Shown here piece after piece: positions 1 to 14,274 of a DNA stretch of 64,000 nt. Source of the DNA: an uncultured Clostridia bacterium (GTDB lineage: Bacteria > Bacillota > Clostridia > Christensenellales > Aristaeellaceae); assembly GCA_934647235.1 (NCBI GenBank), contig CAKUFG010000007.1:35074-99073 (forward strand). Reading direction: 5' to 3'. Each line of letters begins with the position of its first letter. Position 1 is the stretch's first letter. The notes beneath the pieces are model-generated. The model searched no databases and was not told where the DNA came from. It saw only the letters and a program-made list of their open reading frames with translations. The position numbers and the translations under genes are program-made.

Positions 1-531
1 AGGTTCTATTATAACCGCGCATACAAAACCATCGACGTGCTGATTGTCGATCAGAACGGCGATTTTCATGTGATCACGCAGCCCAGCCGCAGCAAGGTGG
101 AAACCTGGCTGCAGGAGCATCCCGATATTCAGGTAATCAACAGCTTTGATTTCGGCCCGGCAATCATTGCCGACGGCGAGCGCGCCTACGAAAAGCTCAA
201 CACCGCCGGCAACGCCAGCGTCGCGCGCGGTCATCTGCGCTTTGCGCGCACGGTGATCTGCCAGCTGGAGGGCGAATTGTCCTATCTGGTGCTGTGCTGT
301 CAGGGCGATCAGGACGAGCATGGACGCGGCTTTACCTATGAAGAGATATTTGAGTGCCTGCGCGCGATTGAGCGCGAGCAGGGCGTAACCGTCCGCGTGG
401 CCTATAACCTGGACGGCGGCTATTCCAGCGCCATGGTTCTGCATAATGAAAAGATCAATTGGCCCGAAAATGGCGTAAACCGCGAGGTATCGGATATCGT
501 ATATTTTGCCAGCGCATGGCAGGAAGAATAA
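1..531 (+). CDS. phosphodiester glycosidase-like protein (5' end outside window)
   Basis: The reading frame is open from base 1, so the true start lies upstream and only the last 176 codons are seen. The C-terminus has the pattern of the NAGPA/DUF2233 phosphodiester glycosidase family: a LDGGYSSAM segment near residues 138-146 of the visible part, preceded by the FTYEEIFECLRA helix and followed by a short strand ending DIVYFAS. Family members cleave sugar-phosphodiester bonds and are often extracytoplasmic in Bacillota; the N-terminus that would show a signal peptide is missing. It ends 15 bp before deoD and is probably cotranscribed with it. A GTG at 37 is only an internal codon. Confidence 0.75.
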   Translation, partial: RFYYNRAYKTIDVLIVDQNGDFHVITQPSRSKVETWLQEHPDIQVINSFDFGPAIIADGERAYEKLNTAGNASVARGHLRFARTVICQLEGELSYLVLCCQGDQDEHGRGFTYEEIFECLRAIEREQGVTVRVAYNLDGGYSSAMVLHNEKINWPENGVNREVSDIVYFASAWQEE

Positions 532-546
532 AGGAGGCTGTTTTTT

Positions 547-1254
547 ATGAGCAATACGCCCACCCCGCATATCAGCTGCAACCCCGGAGACTTTGCCAGA
601 ACCGTGCTGATGCCCGGCGATCCGCTGCGCGCGGAATTCATCGCCAATACCTTTCTGACCGACGCCAAGCTGGTCAATAACGTTCGCGGCATCCATGGCT
701 ATACCGGCCTGTATAAGGGCAAGCCTGTGTCCGTCATGGCGTCCGGCATGGGCATTCCCTCTATCGGCATCTATTCCTACGAGCTGTTCAATTACTACGG
801 CGTGGAGAATATCATCCGCATCGGATCGGCCGGCATGATCCAGCAGGACCTCAGGCTGCGCAGCGTGGTCGCCGCCATGAGCGCCTATTCCAACTCCGCC
901 TACGGCAAACAGTTTGGCTTTGAGGGCAATCTGGCCCCCTGCGCCAGCTGGAAGCTGCTCAAGGCTGCCTATGATAAGGCAACCGAGATGGGCGTGAACA
1001 TGCCTGTGGGGCCCGTGTATTCCTCCGATGCGTTCTATGATGAGTCCGCCCCGCTGGGCAAGCTGCAGAAGCTTGGCGTGCTGGCGGTGGAGATGGAAAG
1101 CTACGCGCTGTATCTCAACGCCGCCCGCGCGGGCAAGAATGCGCTGGCGCTGCTGACCATCTCGGATAATCCCTTTACCGGCGAGGGCCTGGACAGCGAG
1201 CAGCGGCAGAACACCTTTACCCAGATGATGGAAATCGCGCTGGAGATCGCCTGA
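547..1254 (+). CDS. deoD: purine-nucleoside phosphorylase, DeoD type
   Basis: A 235-residue protein, the normal size for the hexameric DeoD family, which phosphorolyses purine (deoxy)ribonucleosides in the cytoplasm to base plus (deoxy)ribose-1-phosphate. Visible hallmarks are MPGDPLRAEFIA near residue 20, the GMGIPSIGIY loop near 65, RIGSAGMIQ near 87 (phosphate and ribose site), VEMES near 180 and TISDN near 203 with the catalytic Asp. The start has a good Shine-Dalgarno (AAGGAGG, 531-537). It ends one base before the DUF523 start, indicating a tight operon for nucleoside salvage. Confidence 0.96.
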   Translation: MSNTPTPHISCNPGDFARTVLMPGDPLRAEFIANTFLTDAKLVNNVRGIHGYTGLYKGKPVSVMASGMGIPSIGIYSYELFNYYGVENIIRIGSAGMIQQDLRLRSVVAAMSAYSNSAYGKQFGFEGNLAPCASWKLLKAAYDKATEMGVNMPVGPVYSSDAFYDESAPLGKLQKLGVLAVEMESYALYLNAARAGKNALALLTISDNPFTGEGLDSEQRQNTFTQMMEIALEIA

Positions 1255-1255
1255 T

Positions 1256-1702
1256 ATGCGCATCTTGATCAGCGCCTGCCTGCTGGGCGCGTGCTGCCGC
1301 TACGATGGCAAAAGCAAGCAGTGCGCCGCGGCGCTGGCCCTGCGGCAGCAGCATGAGCTGGTGCCCGTATGCCCTGAGCAATTGGGCGGCCTGCCTACCC
1401 CGCGCCCGCCCTGCGAGCGCATCGGGGAGCGGGTGATCAGCGTTGAGGGCGCTGACCGCACGGCGGAATATGAACGCGGCGCGCAGGAGGCGGCGAGGCT
1501 GTACGAGCTGCTTGCCTGCGACTGTGCCGTGCTCAAGGCCCGCAGCCCTATGTGCGGCCGGGATCGCATATATGACGGCACCTTCTCCGGCATGCTGACG
1601 GCAGGGGATGGGCGGCTGGCGGCGCTGCTTCGCAGCCGGGGCGTGAAAATCTATACCGAGGATGAAATTGAGACCGCATTGCTGAATAATCCGGCAGAAT
1701 AA
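1256..1702 (+). CDS. DUF523 family protein
   Basis: A 148-residue protein of the DUF523 family: it begins with the typical ILISACLLG motif and has paired cysteines, then VCPEQLGGLPTPRPPCE near residues 37-53 and KARSPMCG near 93-100, with a C-terminal RSRGVKIYTEDE segment. The function is not established; conserved cysteines suggest a metal or cluster site. It starts directly at the deoD stop, so translation is probably coupled. A weak terminator-like hairpin follows. Confidence 0.88.
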   Translation: MRILISACLLGACCRYDGKSKQCAAALALRQQHELVPVCPEQLGGLPTPRPPCERIGERVISVEGADRTAEYERGAQEAARLYELLACDCAVLKARSPMCGRDRIYDGTFSGMLTAGDGRLAALLRSRGVKIYTEDEIETALLNNPAE

Positions 1703-1721
1703 TGAACCATACAGAACAAAC

Positions 1722-1766
1722 GGCGCGCTTTCCCTGCCAGTGCGGGGGAAGGGCGCTGTTTGCTTT
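1722..1766 (+). terminator. weak terminator-like hairpin after the DUF523 gene
   Basis: An imperfect GC-rich stem (GCGCGCTTTCCC pairing with GGGAAGGGCGC) is followed by a broken T run (TGTTTGCTTT). It is weaker than the other terminators in the window. Confidence 0.4.
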
Positions 1767-1920
1767 ATGAAGACTGAAAAAAACCAATAACGGAAACCAT
1801 ATGTCACATCCATTTGCACAAAAGCCCCCAAAGAATAAACTTGACTGCGTCGAAAACCGGGAGAAATCCGCATACAGGGGCCTTGACAGAAATTTTTATT
1901 GAAAATGTGAAAAAACGGCC

Positions 1921-1956
1921 TTGACATTGACTTTTTCGTGTGCTATCATCTATAAT
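1921..1956 (+). promoter_or_regulatory. rpoBC promoter (two overlapping sigma-A-type choices)
   Basis: TTGACA at 1921-1926, 17 bp, TATCAT at 1944-1949. An overlapping alternative is TTGACT at 1927-1932, 18 bp, TATAAT at 1951-1956. Both point to a start about 135 nt before rpoB. Confidence 0.75.
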
Positions 1957-2095
1957 TGCATCAGTATTGGTAAGATACCGATTTCTGGCCATTTTGAAGG
2001 TTCTTTTAAGAAAAAAGAACAAAAAAAGAACAATCCAAAATGCCAAAGAGGTACCGCCGTTCTGCGCTGCAACAGTAAAGGGGTGATTGCTTTTT

Positions 2096-5000
2096 ATGGT
2101 GCACGAGGTTCAGATGGGGAAGCACTGCAAGCGCATGAGCTTCTCGCGCATCGATGAAGTTCTGGACATGCCCAACCTGATTGAGGTTCAGAAAAACAGC
2201 TATCGCAAGTTCCTGCAGGAGGATCTGCGCGAGGTGCTGGCCGACGTATCCCCGATTGTGGATTACAGCGGCAACCTGATCCTTGAGTTTGTTGATTACT
2301 CGCTTGACTCGGTTCCCAAAAATTCAATCGAACGCTGCCGCGAACGCGACCTGACCTACGCCGCGCCGCTGAAGGTGTTCGTGCGCCTGAAGAACAAGGA
2401 AACGGGCGAAATCAAGGAAACCGAAGTGTTCATGGGCGATTTCCCGCTGATGACCGAGCACGGCACCTTCCTGATCAACGGCGCGGAGCGCGTCATTGTC
2501 AGCCAGCTGGTCCGTTCTCCCGGCGCCTATTTTTCCATGACCATGGATAAGACGGGCAAGCAGCTTTTTGCTTCCCAGATCATCCCCAACCGCGGCGCGT
2601 GGCTGGAATATGAAACCGACAGCAACGATGTGCTGTGGGTGCGTATTGACCGTGCCCGCAAGCTGCCCATCACCGTGCTTCTGCGCGCGCTGGGCTATGG
2701 CAGCGATGCTGATATCGTGGGCCTGCTGGGCGAGGATGAGCGCCTGCTGGCCACCATCGAGCGCAGCGACAGCACCAAGAGCCAGTCTCAGGGCCTGATT
2801 GAAATCTACAAGCGGCAGAAGCCCGGTGAGCCCCCGACCGAGGACGGCGCGCGCACGCTGCTGAACAACCTGTTCTTTGATCCCAAGCGCTACGATCTGA
2901 TGCGCGTGGGCCGCTATAAGTTCAATAAAAAGCTGGGTGTGGCCGCCCGTATTGCCGGCCACCACGCGGCTGAGGATATCATCGATCCCCGCTCCGGCGA
3001 GGTGCTGGTGCAGAAGGACGCGGTCATCGACCGCGATACCGCCGTTGCCATCCAGAATGCCGGCATCAACGTGGTAAACCTGATGTGCGATGAGCACGTG
3101 GTGCGCGTGCTGGGCAACAACTTTGTGGACGCCGCCGCGTACCTGCCCTTTGATCCCCATGAAGCGGGCGTGAACGAAATGGCGCATCTGCCCACCCTGC
3201 TGGCCACCATCGAGGGCCTGGAGGATCCCGAGGATATCAAGCGCGCGGTGCGCGAGAACATCGCCAACATCGTGCCCAAGCACATCATCGTGGATGATAT
3301 CACCGCTTCCGTCAGCTATCTGCTGGGCATGCCCTACGGCGTGGGCGAGACGGACGATATCGACCATCTGGGCAACCGCCGCCTGCGCAGTGTGGGCGAG
3401 CTGCTGCAGAACCAGGTGCGCATCGGCCTGACCCGCCTGGAGCGCGTTGTGCGCGAGCGCATGGCCATCCAGGACGCCAACGACGTCAAGCCCAACGACC
3501 TGATCAATATCCGCCCCGTCAGCGCGGCGATCAAGGAGTTCTTCGGCTCCTCCCAGCTGTCCCAGTTCATGGATCAGCCCAACCCCCTGGCGGAGCTGAC
3601 GCATAAGCGCCGTCTGTCCGCCCTGGGCCCCGGCGGCCTGAACCGCGACCGCGCCGGCATGGAAGTGCGCGACGTGCACTATTCGCACTATTCGCGTATC
3701 TGCCCCATCGAGACGCCTGAAGGCCCCAACATCGGTCTGATCGGCTCGCTGGCTACCTATGCCCGCATTAACGAGTACGGCTTCATCGAGGCTCCCTACC
3801 GCAAGGTGGATAAGGAAACCGGCCGCGTGACCGACGAAATCGTCTACATGACTGCGGACGAAGAGGATAACTACAACGTCGGCCAGGCCAAGGAGCCCCT
3901 CAATCCCGATAATACCTTCAAAAACGATCACGTAACCGTGCGCTGGCGCGACGAAATTATGGAAGTGCCCGCCTCTCATGTGGATTATATCGACGTGTCG
4001 CCCAAGCAGCTGGTATCTGTGGCTACGGCCATGATCCCCTTCCTTGAAAACGACGACGCGAACCGCGCCCTGATGGGCTCCAACATGCAGCGCCAGGCTG
4101 TGCCGCTGCTGGTGCCCGAAGCGCCTATCGTGGGCACGGGCATGGAGTACAAGGCTGCGCATGACTCGGGTGTTGTGACCCTGTCCAAGCATGCCGGCAT
4201 CGTGCACTCCGTGGCTGCCGACGAAGTAACCATCCAGGATGACGACGGCGTGCTGCATCAGTACAAGCTGACCAAGTTCGCCCGCTCCAACCAGGGCACC
4301 TGCATCAACCAGCGTCCCCGCGTCAGCTACGGCGAGCGCGTGGAGGTGGGCGATCTGCTGGCCGACGGCCCCTCTACCGAGAACGGCGAAATCGGCCTGG
4401 GCCGCAACATGCTCATCGGCTTCATGACCTGGGAAGGCTACAACTACGAGGACGCCGTGCTGCTGAGCCAGCGCCTGGTAAAGGAAGATAAGTATACCTC
4501 CATCCATATCGAGGAGTATGAATCCGAAGCCCGCGAAACCAAGCTGGGCCCGGAGGAAATCACCCGTGATATTCCCAACGTCGGCGACGACGCAATCAAG
4601 GATCTGGACGAGGAGGGCATCATTCGCATTGGCGCGGAGGTGCGCTCCGGCGATATCCTGGTAGGCAAGGTAACGCCCAAGGGCGAAACCGAGCTGACCC
4701 CGGAAGAGCGCCTGCTGCGCGCGATCTTCGGCGAGAAGGCGCGCGAGGTGCGCGACACCTCCCTGAAGGTGCCCCACGGCGAGGGCGGCATCATCGTGGA
4801 TGTGAAGATCTTCACCCGCGAAAACAAGGATGAGCTCAGCCCTGGCGTAAACAAGATGGTGCGCGTGTACATCGCCCAGAAGCGCAAGATCAGCGTGGGC
4901 GACAAGATGTCCGGCCGCCACGGCAACAAGGGCGTTGTGTCCCGCATCCTGCGCGAGGAGGACATGCCTTTCCTGCCCGATGGCACCCCGCTGGATATCG

Positions 5001-5845
5001 TGCTGAACCCGCTGGGCGTACCTTCCCGTATGAACATCGGTCAGGTGCTGGAGGTGCATCTGGGCATGGCCGCCAGAAAGCTCGGCTGGAAGGTTGCCAC
5101 CCCCGTATTTGACGGCGCGACCAAGGAAGACATCGACGAATGCCTCAAGATGGCCGGCATGGATCCCAGTGGCAAGACCATCCTGTATGATGGCCGCACG
5201 GGCGAACCGTTTGAAAACCCGGTCACGGTGGGCATCATGTACTTCCTCAAGCTCCACCATCTGGTAGACGATAAGATGCATGCCCGCTCCACCGGCCCCT
5301 ACAGCATGGTTACGCAGCAGCCTCTGGGCGGCAAGGCTCAGTTCGGCGGCCAGCGCTTCGGCGAAATGGAAGTGTGGGCGCTGGAAGCCTACGGCGCGGC
5401 CAACACCCTGCAGGAGATCCTGACGGTGAAGTCCGACGATATCGTGGGCCGCGTAAAGACCTATGAGGCCATTATCAAAGGCCAGAACATCCCCACGCCC
5501 GGCGTGCCCGAGAGCTTCAAGGTGCTGCTCAAGGAGCTGCAGTCCCTGTGCCTGGACGTGAAGGTGCTTAATGAAAATAAGGAAGTCATCGAAATCCGCG
5601 ACGATGACGATGACGACGATATGGGCGATACGCCGATGCGTCCCGTCCGCGAGGACGAGCGCGACGACCTGCTTGACGGAGAGGGCGTAGCGGAAGACGG
5701 CGGCGATTATGAAGATCTGGACGATATCACCGATATCGACGACGAGCTTGGCGAGCTGGATAATCTGGATAAGCTGGGCGGAGACGACGATTTTGCTGAT
5801 TTTGACGATCCGCTCACGGATATCGACGATGATGATATCGAGTAA
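2096..5845 (+). CDS. rpoB: DNA-directed RNA polymerase subunit beta
   Basis: Catalytic-core subunit of RNA polymerase, 1249 residues from the ATG at 2096, which has AAAGGGG 12 bp upstream and gives the usual MVHEVQ start; a TTG at 2087 is less likely. Landmarks: FIAPYRK-type fork region near residue 550, EGYNYEDAVLLS near 780, GDKMSGRHGNKGVVS near 935 and the C-terminal TQQPLGGKAQFGGQRFGE clamp segment. The rifampicin cluster (near residues 480-515) keeps the susceptible-type Asp, His and Ser. The last ~85 residues are a very acidic tail rich in Asp, beyond the conserved core. rpoC follows after 24 bp. Confidence 0.98.
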   Translation: MVHEVQMGKHCKRMSFSRIDEVLDMPNLIEVQKNSYRKFLQEDLREVLADVSPIVDYSGNLILEFVDYSLDSVPKNSIERCRERDLTYAAPLKVFVRLKNKETGEIKETEVFMGDFPLMTEHGTFLINGAERVIVSQLVRSPGAYFSMTMDKTGKQLFASQIIPNRGAWLEYETDSNDVLWVRIDRARKLPITVLLRALGYGSDADIVGLLGEDERLLATIERSDSTKSQSQGLIEIYKRQKPGEPPTEDGARTLLNNLFFDPKRYDLMRVGRYKFNKKLGVAARIAGHHAAEDIIDPRSGEVLVQKDAVIDRDTAVAIQNAGINVVNLMCDEHVVRVLGNNFVDAAAYLPFDPHEAGVNEMAHLPTLLATIEGLEDPEDIKRAVRENIANIVPKHIIVDDITASVSYLLGMPYGVGETDDIDHLGNRRLRSVGELLQNQVRIGLTRLERVVRERMAIQDANDVKPNDLINIRPVSAAIKEFFGSSQLSQFMDQPNPLAELTHKRRLSALGPGGLNRDRAGMEVRDVHYSHYSRICPIETPEGPNIGLIGSLATYARINEYGFIEAPYRKVDKETGRVTDEIVYMTADEEDNYNVGQAKEPLNPDNTFKNDHVTVRWRDEIMEVPASHVDYIDVSPKQLVSVATAMIPFLENDDANRALMGSNMQRQAVPLLVPEAPIVGTGMEYKAAHDSGVVTLSKHAGIVHSVAADEVTIQDDDGVLHQYKLTKFARSNQGTCINQRPRVSYGERVEVGDLLADGPSTENGEIGLGRNMLIGFMTWEGYNYEDAVLLSQRLVKEDKYTSIHIEEYESEARETKLGPEEITRDIPNVGDDAIKDLDEEGIIRIGAEVRSGDILVGKVTPKGETELTPEERLLRAIFGEKAREVRDTSLKVPHGEGGIIVDVKIFTRENKDELSPGVNKMVRVYIAQKRKISVGDKMSGRHGNKGVVSRILREEDMPFLPDGTPLDIVLNPLGVPSRMNIGQVLEVHLGMAARKLGWKVATPVFDGATKEDIDECLKMAGMDPSGKTILYDGRTGEPFENPVTVGIMYFLKLHHLVDDKMHARSTGPYSMVTQQPLGGKAQFGGQRFGEMEVWALEAYGAANTLQEILTVKSDDIVGRVKTYEAIIKGQNIPTPGVPESFKVLLKELQSLCLDVKVLNENKEVIEIRDDDDDDDMGDTPMRPVREDERDDLLDGEGVAEDGGDYEDLDDITDIDDELGELDNLDKLGGDDDFADFDDPLTDIDDDDIE

Positions 5846-5869
5846 GCTGCGAAGGAGTGTGGAAACAGG

Positions 5870-9430
<3,561 letters not shown>

Positions 9431-9482
9431 TTTATTCACGCGGGCAGGCACTTTTTGCCTGATCTTCCCCGCATGAACAGCG

Positions 9483-9526
9483 CCCCCTTTTCGCATGCTA
9501 TAACAGGTGCGAAAAGGGGGTATTTT
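9483..9526 (+). terminator. rpoBC terminator
   Basis: A perfect 13-bp stem (CCCCCTTTTCGCA at 9483-9495 with its complement at 9508-9520), a 12-nt loop and TATTTT behind it. The right arm also carries the lonB ribosome binding site. Confidence 0.85.
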
Positions 9527-9532
9527 GATTTG
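9513..9532 (+). promoter_or_regulatory. lonB ribosome binding site and TTG start within the rpoC terminator
   Basis: AAAGGGGG at 9513-9520 lies nine bases before TTG at 9530 and is fully paired in the terminator stem. Folding would hide it; a transcript starting inside the hairpin or melting by ribosomes would expose it. Confidence 0.65.
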
Positions 9533-11215
9533 ACGTGGATATTGTTTCTGATCCAGATGGCGGTAACGGTGGTGGTTGGGTGCTATTTCTGGTCGCAGCT
9601 CAAAAAGGAGCGCCAGGCCCAGCCCGGCCTGCGGCGCGAGGCCTCGCGCGAGATGGAGCATCTGCGCAAAATGCGCACGGTGCATCTGAGCGAGCCGCTC
9701 AGCGAGCATGTGCGCCCGCAGACCTTTGACGATATTATCGGCCAGCAGGAGGGCATCAAATCCCTCAAGGCCATCCTGTGCGGGGCCAATCCGCAGCATG
9801 TGATCATCTATGGCCCGCCAGGTATCGGCAAAACCTGCGCGGCACGTCTGGTGCTGGAATATGCCAAGCACAGCCCCGGCACGCCCTTTAAGGAAAACGC
9901 GCCCTTTATTGAAATGGACGCAACCTGCGTGCGCTTTGACGAGCGCTCCATTGCCGACCCGCTGTTTGGCAGCGTGCACGATCCCATCTATCAGGGCGCG
10001 GGCAGCCTGGGTGTGCAGGGCGTGCCGCAGCCCAAGCCCGGCGCGGTGACAAAGGCGCACGGCGGCGTGCTGTTCCTGGATGAAATCGGCGAGCTGCATC
10101 CCATCCAGATGAATAAGCTGCTCAAGGTGCTTGAGGACCGCTGCGTGCATTTTGAATCGGCCTACTATAATCCTGACGACGGCTCGGTGCCCAGGCACAT
10201 CCACGATATCTTCAAAAACGGCCTGCCGGCGGATTTCCGCCTGATCGGCGCGACCACGCGCAATCCCGAGGATCTGCCGCCCGCGCTGCGTTCCCGCTGT
10301 ATGGAGGTGTTTTTCCGCGCCTTGGAGCCTGGCGAGGTGGCGCAGATTGCCGATGGCGCGGCCGCGCGCGCGGGCTATCAGATGCTGCCCGATATCGGCG
10401 CGCTTTGCGGGCGCTATGCTGCCTGCGGGCGCGACGCCGTTAATATGGTGCAGATGGCCGCTGGCCTGGCGCAGATGGAACAGCGCACGCAGATTACCCA
10501 GGCCGATATGGAATGGGTGATCACCTCGGGGCACTATCCTGCCCGCCCGGATCAGCGCGCGGCGCAGGAAAACCGCGTGGGCGCGGTGCATGGGCTGGCG
10601 GTGTTCGGCAGCCATCAGGGCGCGGTGATGGAAATCGAAGCCGTGGCCATGCCGGGCAGCGGGCATGTGACGGTGCGCGGCATTGTGGATGAGGAAGAAA
10701 TGGGGGACAGCGCGCACTGTATGAAGCGCCGTTCCACCGCCCGCGTATCCGCCGATAATGTGGAGACGGTGCTGCGCATGCAGGGCTATCTGCCCGCAGA
10801 TCGGGACGTGCATGTCAACTTCCCCGGCGGCGCGCCGGTGGACGGCCCCAGCGCGGGCGTGGCCATGGCGGTGGCGGCGGTCAGCGCGCTGACGGGGCGC
10901 CCGGTGGACGGCGGCTGCGCCCTGACGGGCGAAATTTCCGTCCAGGGGCAGATCAAGCCCGTAGGCGGCGTGCCTGAAAAGGTGGAGGCTGCCCGGCGCG
11001 CGGGGCTGATCCGCGCCTATGTGCCGCGCGAAAACATGCAGGAGCGCTTTGAGGACTGCGGCATCGATGTACGCGCCATTGACACCCTGGCACAGGCGCT
11101 GGATCGCGTGCTGCTGCCTGCGGCGCTGTCTGAAACGGAGGCCGAAAAGCAGCCCGCGCGCATTGCGCCCCTGGCCGCGCAGGGGACGGGCAGCGAAGCG
11201 TCTTGCAATGGGTGA
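9530..11215 (+). CDS. lonB: ATP-dependent Lon-type protease LonB
   Basis: A 561-residue membrane-anchored Lon family protease, close to the 552-residue B. subtilis LonB, which acts during sporulation. The TTG start is chosen because the resulting N-terminus (a single membrane segment, about residues 3-20, ending CYFW) matches that family and has a good Shine-Dalgarno; a longer open frame from 9455 would begin inside the terminator. Walker A GPPGIGKT is near residue 95, Walker B LFLDEIGEL near 180. The proteolytic dyad is Ser441 (in GPSAG) and Lys484. It lies upstream of lonA and engB as in Bacillus. Confidence 0.93.
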   Translation: MTWILFLIQMAVTVVVGCYFWSQLKKERQAQPGLRREASREMEHLRKMRTVHLSEPLSEHVRPQTFDDIIGQQEGIKSLKAILCGANPQHVIIYGPPGIGKTCAARLVLEYAKHSPGTPFKENAPFIEMDATCVRFDERSIADPLFGSVHDPIYQGAGSLGVQGVPQPKPGAVTKAHGGVLFLDEIGELHPIQMNKLLKVLEDRCVHFESAYYNPDDGSVPRHIHDIFKNGLPADFRLIGATTRNPEDLPPALRSRCMEVFFRALEPGEVAQIADGAAARAGYQMLPDIGALCGRYAACGRDAVNMVQMAAGLAQMEQRTQITQADMEWVITSGHYPARPDQRAAQENRVGAVHGLAVFGSHQGAVMEIEAVAMPGSGHVTVRGIVDEEEMGDSAHCMKRRSTARVSADNVETVLRMQGYLPADRDVHVNFPGGAPVDGPSAGVAMAVAAVSALTGRPVDGGCALTGEISVQGQIKPVGGVPEKVEAARRAGLIRAYVPRENMQERFEDCGIDVRAIDTLAQALDRVLLPAALSETEAEKQPARIAPLAAQGTGSEASCNG

Positions 11216-11231
11216 TGAATTCTGGTAAAAT
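11203..11231 (+). promoter_or_regulatory. lonA promoter
   Basis: TTGCAA at 11203-11208, 17 bp, TAAAAT at 11226-11231, with a TGG extended -10 in front. It overlaps the lonB stop codon. No CtsR or CIRCE-type site was seen. Confidence 0.7.
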
Positions 11232-11263
11232 ATACATGTGAAAATAGATCCAGGGAGGGCCGT

Positions 11264-13612
<2,349 letters not shown>

Positions 13613-13633
13613 CAAAAGCGAAAGCGGGTACGC

Positions 13634-14230
13634 ATGGAAATCAAGAACGCAAAATTTGTTACCAGTATGGCGCAGTACGGGCGCTTTACGGGCATCGGCC
13701 TGCCGCAGATCGCCGTGGCGGGCAAGAGCAACGTGGGTAAATCCAGCCTGATCAACGCCCTGTGCCGCAATGGCAAGCTGGCCAAAACCAGCGGTACGCC
13801 GGGCAAAACGCGGCTGCTGAACGTGTTTGAAATCAACGGCGGCACGGGCGACGCTTTTCACCTGATCGATCTGCCCGGCTATGGCTTTGCGCGTGTGGAT
13901 AAGGGCGAAAAGCTGCGCTGGGGCGAAATGATGCAGGGCTACTTTGACAATACCAGGGAGCTGAAGCTGGTGCTGCAGCTGGTGGATATCCGCCATGAGC
14001 CGACGCAGGATGATATCGACATGGTGAACTTCCTGCGCGCGACGGGCGCGAAATTCCAGCTGATCGCCACCAAGGCCGATAAGATATCGCGCGGCGCGCG
14101 GATGAAATATACCGCGCCCATCGGCCGCGCCCTGCAGACGCAGCCCTGGGAGCTGATTTGCTGGTCCAGCGAGAACGGCGACGGCCGGGATCAACTGCTC
14201 AAGGCGATTGAACAGGCGATCAAGGCATAA
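13634..14230 (+). CDS. engB: ribosome biogenesis GTPase EngB/YsxC
   Basis: A 198-residue TrmE-Era-EngA-like GTPase involved in large ribosomal subunit assembly. G1 is GKSNVGKSS near residues 32-40, the G2 threonine is in SGTPGKT, G3 is DLPGYG near 78, and G4 is the TKAD near 140. Its place after lonB-lonA matches Bacillus. The ribosome binding site (AAAGCGGG) is weak. A two-way terminator follows. Confidence 0.96.
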   Translation: MEIKNAKFVTSMAQYGRFTGIGLPQIAVAGKSNVGKSSLINALCRNGKLAKTSGTPGKTRLLNVFEINGGTGDAFHLIDLPGYGFARVDKGEKLRWGEMMQGYFDNTRELKLVLQLVDIRHEPTQDDIDMVNFLRATGAKFQLIATKADKISRGARMKYTAPIGRALQTQPWELICWSSENGDGRDQLLKAIEQAIKA

Positions 14231-14239
14231 AAACAAAAT

Positions 14240-14272
14240 GACCGGATGGCTGTACGCCATTCGGTCGTTTTA
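14240..14272. terminator. bidirectional terminator between engB and the phosphoesterase
   Basis: The stem GACCGGATGGC pairs with GCCATTCGGTC around a short loop. AAAA precedes and TTTTAT follows, so it can serve both converging transcripts. Confidence 0.8.
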
Positions 14273-14274
14273 TA

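Larger units (their letters stand above)
1703..2095. other. intergenic region before rpoB
   Basis: The 393 bp hold the weak hairpin near 1722-1758, an isolated TTGACA at 1883-1888 with no good -10, the rpoB promoter at 1921-1956, and an AT-rich hairpin (GTTCTTTT at 2000-2007, AAAAGAAC at 2013-2020) in the leader. No ribosomal protein gene (rplJ, rplL) or L10-type leader is visible. Confidence 0.7.

Noticed and set aside
1703..2095. Possible L10 leader or riboswitch before rpoB
   Set aside because: No rplJ follows and I could not build a conserved fold; only an AT-rich hairpin is present.
9455..9529. Upstream extension of lonB
   Set aside because: It would begin ahead of the rpoC terminator, without ribosome binding site, and add residues not found in LonB proteins.
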